This document shows positions 47,742 to 56,551 of a stretch of DNA of 64,000 nt, one piece after another. The notes below the pieces were generated by a model, which did no database searches, was not told the DNA's origin, and saw nothing but the letters and a program-made list of their open reading frames with translations. The DNA is from Acidobacteriota bacterium. GTDB taxonomy: Bacteria > Acidobacteriota > Vicinamibacteria > Vicinamibacterales > UBA2999. The position numbers and the translations under genes are program-made. Location of the stretch: contig JAUYQQ010000019.1 of NCBI GenBank assembly GCA_030697165.1, positions 124,001 through 188,000 of the forward strand. Reading direction: 5' to 3'. The first letter of the stretch is position 1. Every line of letters begins with the position of its first letter.

Positions 47742-50242
47742 CAGCGGCTTCCTTGCGCGAGCTTGAGCAGCAGGTCCTGTGCCCGGGTGTAAGTTGGCGC
47801 CACCTCGAGAGCCGCGAGCGCCTGCTTCCTGGCCTCGTCGCGCTGCCCGGCTTCGGCGAGCGCCTCGCCCAGGTCGGCGTGCGCACTCGCGCGATCAAGC
47901 GGCTTGGCGGCCAGCGCGACCCGGAACATCCGGATGGCGTCGTCCAGCCGCTTCGCTTCGAAATCGAGGCGGCCGAGAGTGGCATGCGCCGCCCCGTCGA
48001 ACGGGTCGATGGCGACGACGCTCTTCAGCGCGACCTGTAAGTGGCTGCGATCGCGCGCGGGGTCGACCAGCGTTGCCAGTTGCCGGGCCGAAGCAATGTC
48101 GGTATTGCTCATGGCGGTCAGGGTCGCCAGGGCCGCCGCGGCGCGGGGCTGGTCGCCCTTCTTGGCGGCCACAGCGGCAATCAAGGCGTAGGGGCTGTCT
48201 CCGCCGGTCACGTTAGGCACCAGCTTCGCCGCGCGCTCGAAGGCGGCCATCGCGGCGTCGGGATCGCTCGCGGCGAGCGCTTCACCGAGCGCCATCTGCG
48301 CGGTGTAGTTGTCCGGGTTGGCTGACGCAATCGTCTTCACCTGTTCGAGCGGCGTATCAGCGGTCAGCCCCTTGGGCACGGCCAGCGCGCGGCGCACGCC
48401 GGCATACCGGCTTTCGAGGAACGCGTCGAAGCTTGCCTGCAGCGTGTCGAGATCGACGCCCAGGGCCTTCTTGATCGCAGTCTCCGTATCGGAGCCGTCA
48501 CCGTAAGCCACCACCAACGCGCGCAGCTTAGGCTGCCCGTACACGTCAACGATGTGCTCGACGACGAGTGACGCCTGGTAGTAGGAGTACGAAATCTGCT
48601 CCGCGCTGCTGAAACCGGAGTTGAGGTCGCGCAGGCTGATCAGCTTGCCCTTGTCCATGTAGCGGGCGAACGGGATGTCCATTTCCCGTCCCCATTCCTG
48701 GCGCGCGCGCCGTTCTTCGTAGACCGACGCGCCTTCGCTCAGCCACCGCGGCAGGCGGTTGTTCGACAACTGCAACGTGATGACGTGCGCCATCTCGTGC
48801 CACAGGGTCTCGGCCCAGTTGAAGCTGCCCGGAGGGCGCGCTCTCGGCGAGTCCATGGTCACGACCTGGCCGAAGCACGCGCCGAGCGCGCCGATCATGC
48901 CTGGCAAGCCGAGCGTGCGCACCGCGAAGTCGTCGTGGTTGGGGAACAGTTGGACCAGGATGGGCCCCTTCGGCGTGAACTCCCACCGCTTGGTGAGGGC
49001 CGCCATCGACTCCTTGGCCAGCTGCGGCACGTACTGCCGCAGCACGGCCTGCTCGTCGGGATGCAGGCGAATCACCATGTCCCCTTCGTGAATGGTGTCG
49101 AAGGGCTCCAGCGTGTCGAGCAGCTGCAGCAGGTTGTAGGTGACCACGTTCCACGGGTCCACCTTGAACGCGGTTTCGAGCGCGCGCCGGGCGTTGCGCT
49201 CGTCGCCGGTGCGCATCAGGTGCGCGCCCAGGTCGGCGTACGACTTCGGATTGGCTTGATCGAGCGCAATGCCCTGGCGCACGTGCTCGACCGCTTCGTC
49301 GAAGCGGTAGTAGTGCGCGGTGATCGATCCCACCACCCGGTGAATCTCGCCGTAGGTGGGGTGGATCTTCAGGGCCGCGGCGACCGCCGCGTCGTAGTCG
49401 GCCATGCGGCCGTCGACGTAGGCCAGCGCTGCCTGCATCGACAGCGCCTCGAGGTGCCGTGGGTTGACCGCGAGCACCTGGTCGATCGAGGCGAGCGCAT
49501 CTTTCTTCTTGTCCTGGTAGATCGCCATCTCGGCGACGAACAGGTGCGCGCCCGGATCAATCGGGTTCTGCTTGAGAGCCTGCTGCGCGAGGCCGACGGC
49601 CTGTGGCGGATTCTGGTCGGCCACCGAGCGGGCCAGGCCGAGCAGCGCGGGACCGTAGTCAGGATCGGCCTTCAGCGCCTCCTGGAACGAACGGGCCGCG
49701 TCCTGGTTGTTGTACTTCTCGACGAACAGGTTGCCCCACTCGGTGTTAATCACCGGGTCGTTGGGCGCCATGCCATCGGCATCGCGAAAGAACGCGTTGG
49801 CATCGTCGAAGCGGCCCAGGGCGCGGGCGGCCCGGGCGGCGCGCAGGTAGTCGCGAGCGGTGGGACTGCGTTGCTGGCCGAGCATGACCACCTGGAGGGC
49901 GCGGCGCGCATCGTTGCGGCGTCCCACCAGCTGGTGCAGCAAGCCCGCTTCGAGCGACGCATCGCCAGCCGGGTTGGCCGCGGCAAACGGCTGCAGCACC
50001 GCGTCGGCGCGCGCGTAGTCGCCGCGCGCGGCGATGGCCTTAGCCCGCAACACCGCCAGCTGTTCATCTTTCGGGAAGGCGTCGGCGAACTTCTCGATCT
50101 CGTCGAGACGGCCGGCGCGCCACGACTGTTCGGCGTTGGTGCGCGCAGCGGCCACCGTCGGCGATTGCTCGGCCGTCACGAACGGCGCGAGACCAATCGT
50201 GAGGACGACCGGACCCAGGAGCAACCAGAGACGGCGAGACAT
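47741..50242 (-). CDS. TPR protein with peptidase-MA-like zinc metallopeptidase domain
   Basis: 833 residues. Signal peptide (LWLLLGPVVLTIGLAPF), N-terminal TPR repeats (to about residue 380), then a metallopeptidase domain with zinc motif LWHEMAHVIT (HExxH) and downstream WLSEGASVYEERR (Glu ligand), then more TPRs. Peptidase MA domains are secreted gluzincins. ATG 50242 was chosen over the open frame to 50272, which lacks a signal peptide. First gene of the MoxR-type operon. Confidence 0.87.
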   Translation of the reverse strand: MSRRLWLLLGPVVLTIGLAPFVTAEQSPTVAAARTNAEQSWRAGRLDEIEKFADAFPKDEQLAVLRAKAIAARGDYARADAVLQPFAAANPAGDASLEAGLLHQLVGRRNDARRALQVVMLGQQRSPTARDYLRAARAARALGRFDDANAFFRDADGMAPNDPVINTEWGNLFVEKYNNQDAARSFQEALKADPDYGPALLGLARSVADQNPPQAVGLAQQALKQNPIDPGAHLFVAEMAIYQDKKKDALASIDQVLAVNPRHLEALSMQAALAYVDGRMADYDAAVAAALKIHPTYGEIHRVVGSITAHYYRFDEAVEHVRQGIALDQANPKSYADLGAHLMRTGDERNARRALETAFKVDPWNVVTYNLLQLLDTLEPFDTIHEGDMVIRLHPDEQAVLRQYVPQLAKESMAALTKRWEFTPKGPILVQLFPNHDDFAVRTLGLPGMIGALGACFGQVVTMDSPRARPPGSFNWAETLWHEMAHVITLQLSNNRLPRWLSEGASVYEERRARQEWGREMDIPFARYMDKGKLISLRDLNSGFSSAEQISYSYYQASLVVEHIVDVYGQPKLRALVVAYGDGSDTETAIKKALGVDLDTLQASFDAFLESRYAGVRRALAVPKGLTADTPLEQVKTIASANPDNYTAQMALGEALAASDPDAAMAAFERAAKLVPNVTGGDSPYALIAAVAAKKGDQPRAAAALATLTAMSNTDIASARQLATLVDPARDRSHLQVALKSVVAIDPFDGAAHATLGRLDFEAKRLDDAIRMFRVALAAKPLDRASAHADLGEALAEAGQRDEARKQALAALEVAPTYTRAQDLLLKLAQGSR

Positions 50243-50353
50243 GGTCTGGGGTCGAGTATAGCCTCGGCGCATGTGATTTGGACGCCGGAACCGGCGTGCA
50301 GGCCGGGCTCGAAGCTCTGCGGGTCAGATGCGAAATCCGTCTAGGATGGTTGG

Positions 50354-50770
50354 GTGCCGCCCACGCCCCGCCCCACCCGCACCGCCGTCGCCGCCGACAC
50401 GACCGAGGCCGTCGATCGGTTCATGGTCACGCTCGAACACCCGCACAAGGATGCGATCCAGCTGATCCGCCGGATCATGTGCAGCGCCGATCCGGCGATT
50501 GCCGAAGGCGTGAAATGGAACGCGCCGAGCTTCCGGACCACGGGGTACTTCGCGACCACGCACCTGCGCACGAAAGAGGGCATCGGCATCGTCATGCACC
50601 TCGGCGCAAAGGTCCGCGAGGTCCCGGCGTTTCAGCTCGAGGATCCACAGGGCCTGCTCAAGTGGCTGGCGAAGGATCGCGCGCTGATGAACTTTGCCGG
50701 GATTGAGGATGTGAAGGCGCACGAGGAATCGATCCAGCACATCGTGCGGCAGTGGATCGCCGCTTACTAA
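50354..50770 (+). CDS. DUF1801 family protein
   Basis: 138 residues. KWNAPSFRTTGYFATTHLR and GIGIVMHLGAKV match DUF1801 (YdhG-like), a small alpha/beta domain of unknown function resembling iron-chaperone or frataxin-like folds. Start GTG 50354. Its 3' end overlaps the convergent PIG-V gene by 4 bp, and it diverges from the TPR peptidase gene. Confidence 0.8.
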   Translation: MPPTPRPTRTAVAADTTEAVDRFMVTLEHPHKDAIQLIRRIMCSADPAIAEGVKWNAPSFRTTGYFATTHLRTKEGIGIVMHLGAKVREVPAFQLEDPQGLLKWLAKDRALMNFAGIEDVKAHEESIQHIVRQWIAAY

Positions 50771-52179
50771 AACAACGGGCGCCAGGTAAAGAACATCACC
50801 GCGACGAACCCCTGCAGGCACGCGAAGCAGGCAATCCACGCGGTGCGGTGGCGCTCGGGAATGGCGTCGCCCATCCACAAGAAGGCCGGAAACAGCACTG
50901 CGGTCACGCGGCCCATTGAAAGCATGCCACCCGCCGCCATCGGCGGCAGCAAGTTGACGAGCAGCAGCACCGCATAGGGCAGGCCGAAGCGGCGATAGAC
51001 CGGCCACGCGGCACCCAGCATGAACAACACCCCGAGCAGGTAGAACAGATCGATGGTCTGCGTCGACGCGTAGCTGTAAAGGCCGTTGCTGGCAATGTAA
51101 TCGACCCGGTCCAACACCAGCGAGTCGAGGCCGCGGTAGACCCGCCCCCACGCCACGTTCTGCAGCGTCCACTTGAACGGGTTGCCGGTAAGTTGATAGA
51201 TGAAGGCCGAGAACGCGAGCATGCCGAAACCCGGCGCCGCGGCCGACAGCAGGCGCTTGCCAATCTGCGGCCAGCCCGTGGGCGGCGGCAGGATCGGTCG
51301 CCAGCGCACGGCATCCCACATCGGCGCCACCGCCATCAGGCCGAGCACGATCGAAAGAAAAGCACCGTTCGGCCGGGTCAGGCCGCACCCGAAGCCCCAG
51401 GCGGCGGCGCGCCAGAGCTGGCCGTGACGGAAGTGATAGACCGCGCCGACCAGGGTCAGCAGGAACAGGGCCTCGGTGTAGGCGGCACTGAAGAACACCG
51501 CGAACGGATACGCGGCCAGCAGCATGACCGCCGTCGCGGCGGCCGCATCATCGCGCAGCTCGTCGCGCGCCAGCCGCAGGAAGTAGCCGAGCGCGAGAAA
51601 GAACGCGACCAGCGAGATGCCCACGCCGGTCCAGAGCGGCTGGTGGCCGAGCACCGCCGACAGGTAGCGCATGGCCATCGGGTACGCCGGAAAGAATGCG
51701 ATGTTCTGCTGGACGTTGGCGTCGACGGCCGGGTCGAAGCGATACCCCTGCATCGCAATGCCGAGATACCAGCCGGTGTCCCAGCGGGCCGGCAGGTCGA
51801 GGAAGTCGTTGGAGTAAATGCGCCAGCGCGACGTGGCCTCTGCCGGGAAGCCGATCAGAATCACCGCGAGAAACCCGACCGCCAGCACGCCGCCGCGGGT
51901 CGCAATGTGAATGGGCAACACGGTCCTGGTCACCGGATCGCGCCACCAGCGGACGACCGCTTGCACCACCCGTTGTGGCAGCGGCAGTTGCCGCACCAGC
52001 GCGTGGCGAACGATCATCGCCACGGTGCTCCACAGCGCGGGACGCCACCAGTCGGTGACTGACAGCCGCACGTCGAACACGTTGACCCGGAAACCGCCGC
52101 CAATGATCACCGAGAGCGCAACGATGGCCATCACGACGGCAACCACGTCGAGCGCCGTCGCCCATTTGGGCAGTTTCAC
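50767..52179 (-). CDS. PIG-V-like membrane mannosyltransferase
   Basis: 470 residues with about ten membrane helices. The first outer loop holds SRWRIYSNDFLDLPARWDTG and IAFFPAYPMAMRYL, the RWD and FFPxYP patterns of PIG-V/GT-C enzymes (GPI mannosyltransferase 2-like, GT76). It probably uses a polyprenyl-phosphate sugar on the outer face. Acceptor unknown. Standalone. Confidence 0.82.
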   Translation of the reverse strand: MKLPKWATALDVVAVVMAIVALSVIIGGGFRVNVFDVRLSVTDWWRPALWSTVAMIVRHALVRQLPLPQRVVQAVVRWWRDPVTRTVLPIHIATRGGVLAVGFLAVILIGFPAEATSRWRIYSNDFLDLPARWDTGWYLGIAMQGYRFDPAVDANVQQNIAFFPAYPMAMRYLSAVLGHQPLWTGVGISLVAFFLALGYFLRLARDELRDDAAAATAVMLLAAYPFAVFFSAAYTEALFLLTLVGAVYHFRHGQLWRAAAWGFGCGLTRPNGAFLSIVLGLMAVAPMWDAVRWRPILPPPTGWPQIGKRLLSAAAPGFGMLAFSAFIYQLTGNPFKWTLQNVAWGRVYRGLDSLVLDRVDYIASNGLYSYASTQTIDLFYLLGVLFMLGAAWPVYRRFGLPYAVLLLVNLLPPMAAGGMLSMGRVTAVLFPAFLWMGDAIPERHRTAWIACFACLQGFVAVMFFTWRPLF

Positions 52180-52191
52180 GCTGAGTATTGT

Positions 52192-52222
52192 AGTCCGCCT
52201 ACGCCAAGGCTTCGGCGGGACA
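52192..52222. repeat. Repeat family F
   Basis: GTCCGCCTACGCCAAGGCTT then CGGCGGGAC, an imperfect palindrome around CCAAGG. Other copies are at 18130, 19671 and 61236. Between the ICMT-like and PIG-V genes. Confidence 0.7.
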
Positions 52223-52243
52223 AGTCGGTGGCGAGCTACCGCT

Positions 52244-52768
52244 TCACGGAAGGCGGCCGAGCGCCCGATCTTCCACGCGGATGCGGGCGCGCATCAGCAT
52301 GCCGAACGCGAAGGTCGCCAGCACGCCCGTGATCGGCGCAGCCACGATCATCGCCACGCTGACCAGCTCCCCCACCACAGCCAGGTAGTTGGGGTGGGCG
52401 ATGAGGCGATAGGGACCGGTGGTCACGAGCGGCACACCGGGAAGAATCAGCACGCGGTAACTCCAGCGCGGGCCAAGCGACGAGATCGCCCACACCTTGA
52501 GCGCCTTCGCGAGCCCGAACAGCACCAACCCGCCAGCCAGGAAGGCGTTGGGACTGGGGCCGGCGATCGCGCCTTCGACGGCCATGGCCACAAACGAGAG
52601 TGGATAGACCCAGCGCATGGTGGCAATGACGTCGCCCGGCGGCTCGACCGCGCCCTTCGCGCGCAGTTGGCGCTCGTTGAACGACGACAGCACCAACTCG
52701 CCGGCCATCATCAACAACGCGGCCACGACGGTCAGGACGGCAATGGCAAGGGCTTGATTGGTCATCAC
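52244..52768 (-). CDS. ICMT-family membrane methyltransferase
   Basis: 174 residues with four or five membrane helices. TTGPYRLIAHPNYLAVVGEL is the SAM/lipid motif of isoprenylcysteine carboxyl methyltransferase-like enzymes; short relatives methylate alkylresorcinols and other lipids in polyketide loci. Next to a flavoprotein and a ketosynthase on the same strand, suggesting tailoring of a lipid or polyketide product. Confidence 0.82.
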   Translation of the reverse strand: MMTNQALAIAVLTVVAALLMMAGELVLSSFNERQLRAKGAVEPPGDVIATMRWVYPLSFVAMAVEGAIAGPSPNAFLAGGLVLFGLAKALKVWAISSLGPRWSYRVLILPGVPLVTTGPYRLIAHPNYLAVVGELVSVAMIVAAPITGVLATFAFGMLMRARIRVEDRALGRLP

Positions 52769-52776
52769 TCTCTGCT

Positions 52777-52850
52777 GTGGCGTCCGGCCTGATTGATGTG
52801 GCGTCCGGGTCTATTCTCTGATGTAGCGTCCGGCTTTAGCCGGACCCGTC
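52777..52850. repeat. Repeat family C, third locus
   Basis: GATGTAGC then GTCCGGC-TTTA-GCCGGAC (52828-52845), preceded by two degraded copies of TGTGGCGTCCGG at about 52776 and 52797. The intact copy encodes the last residues of the flavoprotein gene. Confidence 0.85.
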
Positions 52851-53983
52851 CCACAATCCCCAGCGTAGCGGATGACGGCCTGGAACACCGACGGCATCAC
52901 GCGAGCCGCGAGCGCGGCGGTCGTCACGCCCTGGGGATACGTCACCAGTGACCGGAGGGTGCGGTTGAACCGCCATTTGGCGGCGAACGCGGTGCGCCGG
53001 CGCCGGGCCAGTTCGACGTGGGCGGCCAGCGGGGAGAGTCGGCCGGCCAGGACTTCGAGGGCAACGGCGGCGGCATGCTCCGCACCCGCCAGCGCCAGCC
53101 GCAAACCGTCGCCCGTCATCGGATCGATGAAGCCCGCCGCATCACCGGCCAACAAGAGTCCCGGTTCGCCGGCGGCGTCGGCATCGACCGCCATCGGCCC
53201 CAGCATCACCGGCTCACCGACTGGCCGTGCCGCCGCACAGCGATCGCGTAGTCCGGGATCGGCGTCGAGCCGCGAACGAATCAGGTCCATGGGCGATCCG
53301 AATGGCGGGTCGCCGGCCGCGTGCGGCATCACCACGCACACGTTGGTCAGGCCCCCGGGCACCGGCGCGACCCCAATGTAGTGGCCCGCGCGCACGTGCA
53401 TCTCACCAACGGTGCTGCACCCGGCGACATCGGTGAAATAGGCGCCGATGGCCCACCGCCGTGGCCGCGCCGGCTGGCGCGCCAGGCCGCGGGTAAACGC
53501 GAGCGTCGAGCGACGCCCGTCGGCGGCGATCACCATGCGACCCGGGTGGGTCATGGCCCCACCGTCGTCGCGCGCTACCATCACGCCACTCACCCGCCCC
53601 TCAACGACGAGGGCGCCCTTGATGGCAGCGCCCTCTTCGACCTGTGCGCCCGCCGCGGCCGCCGCGCGAAGCAACCACTCATCGAAGACGCTGCGCGTCA
53701 CGGCGCGCCCCGTGACGCCGCCGCCGTACACCCCGCGGACCGCGACGCGCCCCGGGCCGGTAATCAGCATGCCGTGAATGTCATCACTCTTCGCCACCAG
53801 CGGCGCCGTCTCGACGTGGCGCGCCAGCATGGCCAGCGCGCCGGGGTTCAACGTGTCGCCGCACAGCTTGTGCCGGGGAAAGCGCGCTCGCTCGAAGACG
53901 CGCACGCGGGCGCCGGCTCGCGCGAGGATCAGTGCCGCGAACGCGCCGGCGGGGCCGCCGCCGGCAATGACCACGTCATCCAT
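52811..53983 (-). CDS. FAD-dependent oxidoreductase, geranylgeranyl-reductase-like
   Basis: 390 residues. FAD motif VVIAGGGPAGAFAALILARA, LCGDTLNPGALAML, and the GD motif LLLAGDAAGFIDPMTGDG. This group reduces polyprenyl chains or hydroxylates aromatic and polyketide substrates. The C-terminal tail GPAKAGRYIRE is encoded by repeat C, so the native end was probably earlier. It overlaps the ketosynthase stop by 8 bp. Confidence 0.85.
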   Translation of the reverse strand: MDDVVIAGGGPAGAFAALILARAGARVRVFERARFPRHKLCGDTLNPGALAMLARHVETAPLVAKSDDIHGMLITGPGRVAVRGVYGGGVTGRAVTRSVFDEWLLRAAAAAGAQVEEGAAIKGALVVEGRVSGVMVARDDGGAMTHPGRMVIAADGRRSTLAFTRGLARQPARPRRWAIGAYFTDVAGCSTVGEMHVRAGHYIGVAPVPGGLTNVCVVMPHAAGDPPFGSPMDLIRSRLDADPGLRDRCAAARPVGEPVMLGPMAVDADAAGEPGLLLAGDAAGFIDPMTGDGLRLALAGAEHAAAVALEVLAGRLSPLAAHVELARRRRTAFAAKWRFNRTLRSLVTYPQGVTTAALAARVMPSVFQAVIRYAGDCGTGPAKAGRYIRE

Positions 53984-55243
53984 GGGAACGGCCGAGCACG
54001 AGCGCGCTGTTCTTCGAGCCGAAGCCGAGGCAGTTGCAGAGCGCCGCCTCGGGTTGCGCGGCGCGGCCGTGGGTGGGGATGAAATCGAGATCGCAGGCGG
54101 GATCGGGATCGGTGAGGTTGATCGTCGGTGGCAGGAAGCCGCGCGACAACGCCAGGGCGGTGGCCACCACGCCGGCCGCGCCGCTGGCGCCCTGCGGGTG
54201 GCCGATCATCGACTTGGTGGACGAACCGGGGATGCGATCGGCCGCGCCGCCGAACGCCAGGCGGGTGCAGCGCGCCTCGATGGTGTCGTTCAACTGCGTC
54301 GAGGTGCCGTGGTAGTTGATGTAGCCAATGTCGGCGGGGTGCCGTCCGGCGCGGGCGATGGCCGTGTGCATGCAGCGCACGATCTGCTCGCCGTCCGGGT
54401 CCATCTGCACGCGGTGGTATGCGCACAGGTCGAGGCATAGCCGTCGATGGTCGCGTAGACCGCGGCGCCGCGCGCGCGGGCGCGCTCCTCCAGTTCCAGG
54501 GTCAACATCCACGCGCCCTCGCCCAGAACGAAGCCGTCGCGTCCGCGATCGAACGGCCGCGAGGCCTCGGCACCGCGATCGTTGTAGTGGGTCGAGACGG
54601 CGCGCATGCGCGAGAAGCCGAAGATCATGCCCGGCAGCACGCAGCCATCGGTGCCGCCCGACAGCAGCACGTCGCACTCGCCCTGGCGCAGCAGCATGCA
54701 CGCGTAGCCCAGCGCATCGGTCGAACTGGTGCAGCCAGTGGACATGACATGGCTGATGCCGCGCACCCCGAGCGCGATCGAGATCTCGCTCGACACCATG
54801 CCGCAAATGCCGAGGGCAATGGCGTAGGGCGTCACGTTCTTGCCGCCGGTGGTGAAAAAATCCTGGTATTGCCGCTCGCCGACGTCGATGCCGCCGCCGC
54901 CACTGCCGATGATCACGCCGGCATTCGCCTCGCCGAAGACCAGGCCGGCGTCGTTCCAGGCCTCGCGGGCCGCGATCACGCCGAACAGTGCGGCACGGGA
55001 GTAACGCTTGGGATCGGCGTGCGAGTCCCTGGCGCTGGCTTCGCCGCTCAGGGGCTGGGCGGCGGTGATGTCCAGGGGCGGCACGGGCGCCGCCACCTTG
55101 CAGGGGTAGGTCGAGACGTCGAACTCGGTGATGGCGCGGGTGCCACTGCGCCCCTGGCGAATGGCGTCCCAGTACACCTCGCGCCCGGCCCCGAAGGCCG
55201 AGACGACCCCAATGCCCGTGATGGCCACGCGCGGCACGCTCAC
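53976..55243 (-). pseudogene. Beta-ketoacyl-ACP synthase (FabF/KAS II-like), broken by one frameshift
   Basis: About 422 residues if repaired. The 5' part has VAITGIGVVSAFG and the active-site Cys in STGCTSSTDALG. Near 54423 the frame breaks, and after a +1 shift the protein resumes with YHRVQMDPDGEQ, then active-site His in YHGTSTQLND and SMIGHPQGASGAAG. The text reads STC-AYH, where homologues usually have DAYH; losing one base of the Asp codon explains it. The break separates Cys from both His, so the encoded protein would be inactive unless this is a sequencing error. The start is placed at GTG 55243. Confidence 0.75.
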
Positions 55244-55245
55244 CC

Positions 55246-55289
55246 GCTGAACCCCCTGAACCCGTGAACCCGTGAACCCGTGAACCATT
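55246..55289. repeat. TGAACCCG 8-bp tandem repeat
   Basis: TGAACCCG three times plus TGAACC at 55257-55286, with a related TGAACCCC just before. It sits at the ketosynthase 5' end and makes falsely extended N-termini (HGFTGSRV) in longer frames. Confidence 0.8.
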
Positions 55290-55310
55290 AATCCCGTCCA
55301 TAATACGTCC

Positions 55311-55997
55311 GTGCGAACGGCATTTGTCTGGATCGGCGCGCTGCTCTTCGCGGTGTCACTGGCGTCGGGGGCGCTGGTCTACGGGCTCCACCTCGGCGTG
55401 CCCGCGCCGCCAGCGGAGCCGCTGTGGCCGGCCGTGGCCATCAACGTCGCGCTGTTCACGGTGTTCGCGCTGCATCACAGCCTGCTGGCGAGGACCGGCG
55501 CCAAGGCGTGGATCACGCGCAGCGTGCCGGCGGACCTCGAGCGCAGTGTTTACGTGTGGGTCGCCAGCTTGTTATTCATCGCCGTCTGCTGGCTCTGGCA
55601 ACCCCTGCCTGGCGTGGCGTGGACCTTCAGCGGCGTCTGGAGCTGGGGCATGTGGTTGGTGGTGTTGACCGGCGCCTCAATGACGGGGCGCGCCGCAAGC
55701 GCGATCGGGGTATGGGAACTGGCGGGCGTTCGCGTGCCGGCGCCCGACCGCCCGGTCGTGTTCACGACCACCGGGCTGTTCGGCTTCGTCCGGCATCCGA
55801 TCTACCTGGCGTGGATCCTGATGGTGTTCGCGGTGCACCCCATGACCAACAGCCGGCTGCTGTTCGCGGTGATCAGCACGGTGTACCTGATCGTGGCCAT
55901 TCCGCTCGAAGAAGCGTCGCTGGTGGAAGCGTTCGGCGACAGGTACCGCACGTACCAGAAAGAGGTGCGATCGCGCCTGTTGCCCGGTATCTGGTAG
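55311..55997 (+). CDS. ICMT/NnrU-like membrane methyltransferase
   Basis: 228 residues with about six membrane helices. FALHHSLLARTGAK, and TTTGLFGFVRHPIYLAWILM (SAM-binding region) match the isoprenylcysteine-methyltransferase-like superfamily. The closing EEASLVEAFGDRYRTYQKEV is the typical C-terminal motif. Divergent from the ketosynthase; possibly a second tailoring enzyme of that cluster. Confidence 0.82.
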   Translation: MRTAFVWIGALLFAVSLASGALVYGLHLGVPAPPAEPLWPAVAINVALFTVFALHHSLLARTGAKAWITRSVPADLERSVYVWVASLLFIAVCWLWQPLPGVAWTFSGVWSWGMWLVVLTGASMTGRAASAIGVWELAGVRVPAPDRPVVFTTTGLFGFVRHPIYLAWILMVFAVHPMTNSRLLFAVISTVYLIVAIPLEEASLVEAFGDRYRTYQKEVRSRLLPGIW

Positions 55998-56399
55998 TTA
56001 CCCTCTCCAACCCTTGGTGGGCCGCGTGAAGCGTGCCGGGAGGGCGGCGCGGGTGGTCGCGTCCATCGGCTTCGCCGGCGCGTCGGCCGCCTCGCCTTCC
56101 TCGGTCTCGACGTCCTTCGGCAGGCCGTCGATTTGATCGAGGAACATCATCGAGTGCAGCGACGGGATCTCGAACTTCTTGCCGCAGGTCTTGCACGTCA
56201 CCTCATCGTCCAGGCGCAGCAGGTGATCGCGCAGCTTGTCGAACTTCTTGCGGTCGTCAGCGTTCTGCGGCGCACCCTTCTTGGTGCGGCGCACCCAGCG
56301 GATGGTGTAGTCGTTGGTCCGCTTGCAGCGCGGGCACGGGTACTTGGCCGGGCGGGACTCGGGCTTCTCGCTGAAGAAGGCGCGTTCGTCAAAGCTCAC
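55998..56399 (-). CDS. Zinc-finger protein of unknown function
   Basis: 133 residues. Two cysteine pairs, CPRCKRTNDY and CKTCGKKFEIP, likely fold one zinc site across about 50 residues. The C-terminal tail is acidic. GTG 56399 is the best start; the frame extends upstream into repeat array A. Family not recognised. Confidence 0.6.
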   Translation of the reverse strand: MSFDERAFFSEKPESRPAKYPCPRCKRTNDYTIRWVRRTKKGAPQNADDRKKFDKLRDHLLRLDDEVTCKTCGKKFEIPSLHSMMFLDQIDGLPKDVETEEGEAADAPAKPMDATTRAALPARFTRPTKGWRG

Positions 56400-56432
56400 G
56401 ACTTCATTGTAGCTTGCCGGGCGGCCGATCTG

Positions 56433-56541
56433 GGACGGGGATGCACCATCTGACGGGGTGACGCCACGCAACGGGACTGTCCCGACCAATGGCACCGCCC
56501 CGTCGAGCAGTGTCCTCCCGTCAAGTCGTGCCTCCCGTCAT
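56433..56541. repeat. 18-bp-period repeat array, copy 4
   Basis: Three forward CGGG cores at 56436, 56454 and 56472. Four inverted CCCG cores follow at 56481, 56499, 56517 and 56534 (last step 17 bp). This is the same 3-forward plus 4-inverted layout as copy 3, again in a divergent promoter region. Confidence 0.85.
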
Positions 56542-56551
56542 AATCACCAGT

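Noticed and set aside
48785-50344. 519-codon plus-strand frame
   Set aside because: Antisense to the TPR metallopeptidase gene, which has clear HExxH and TPR motifs.
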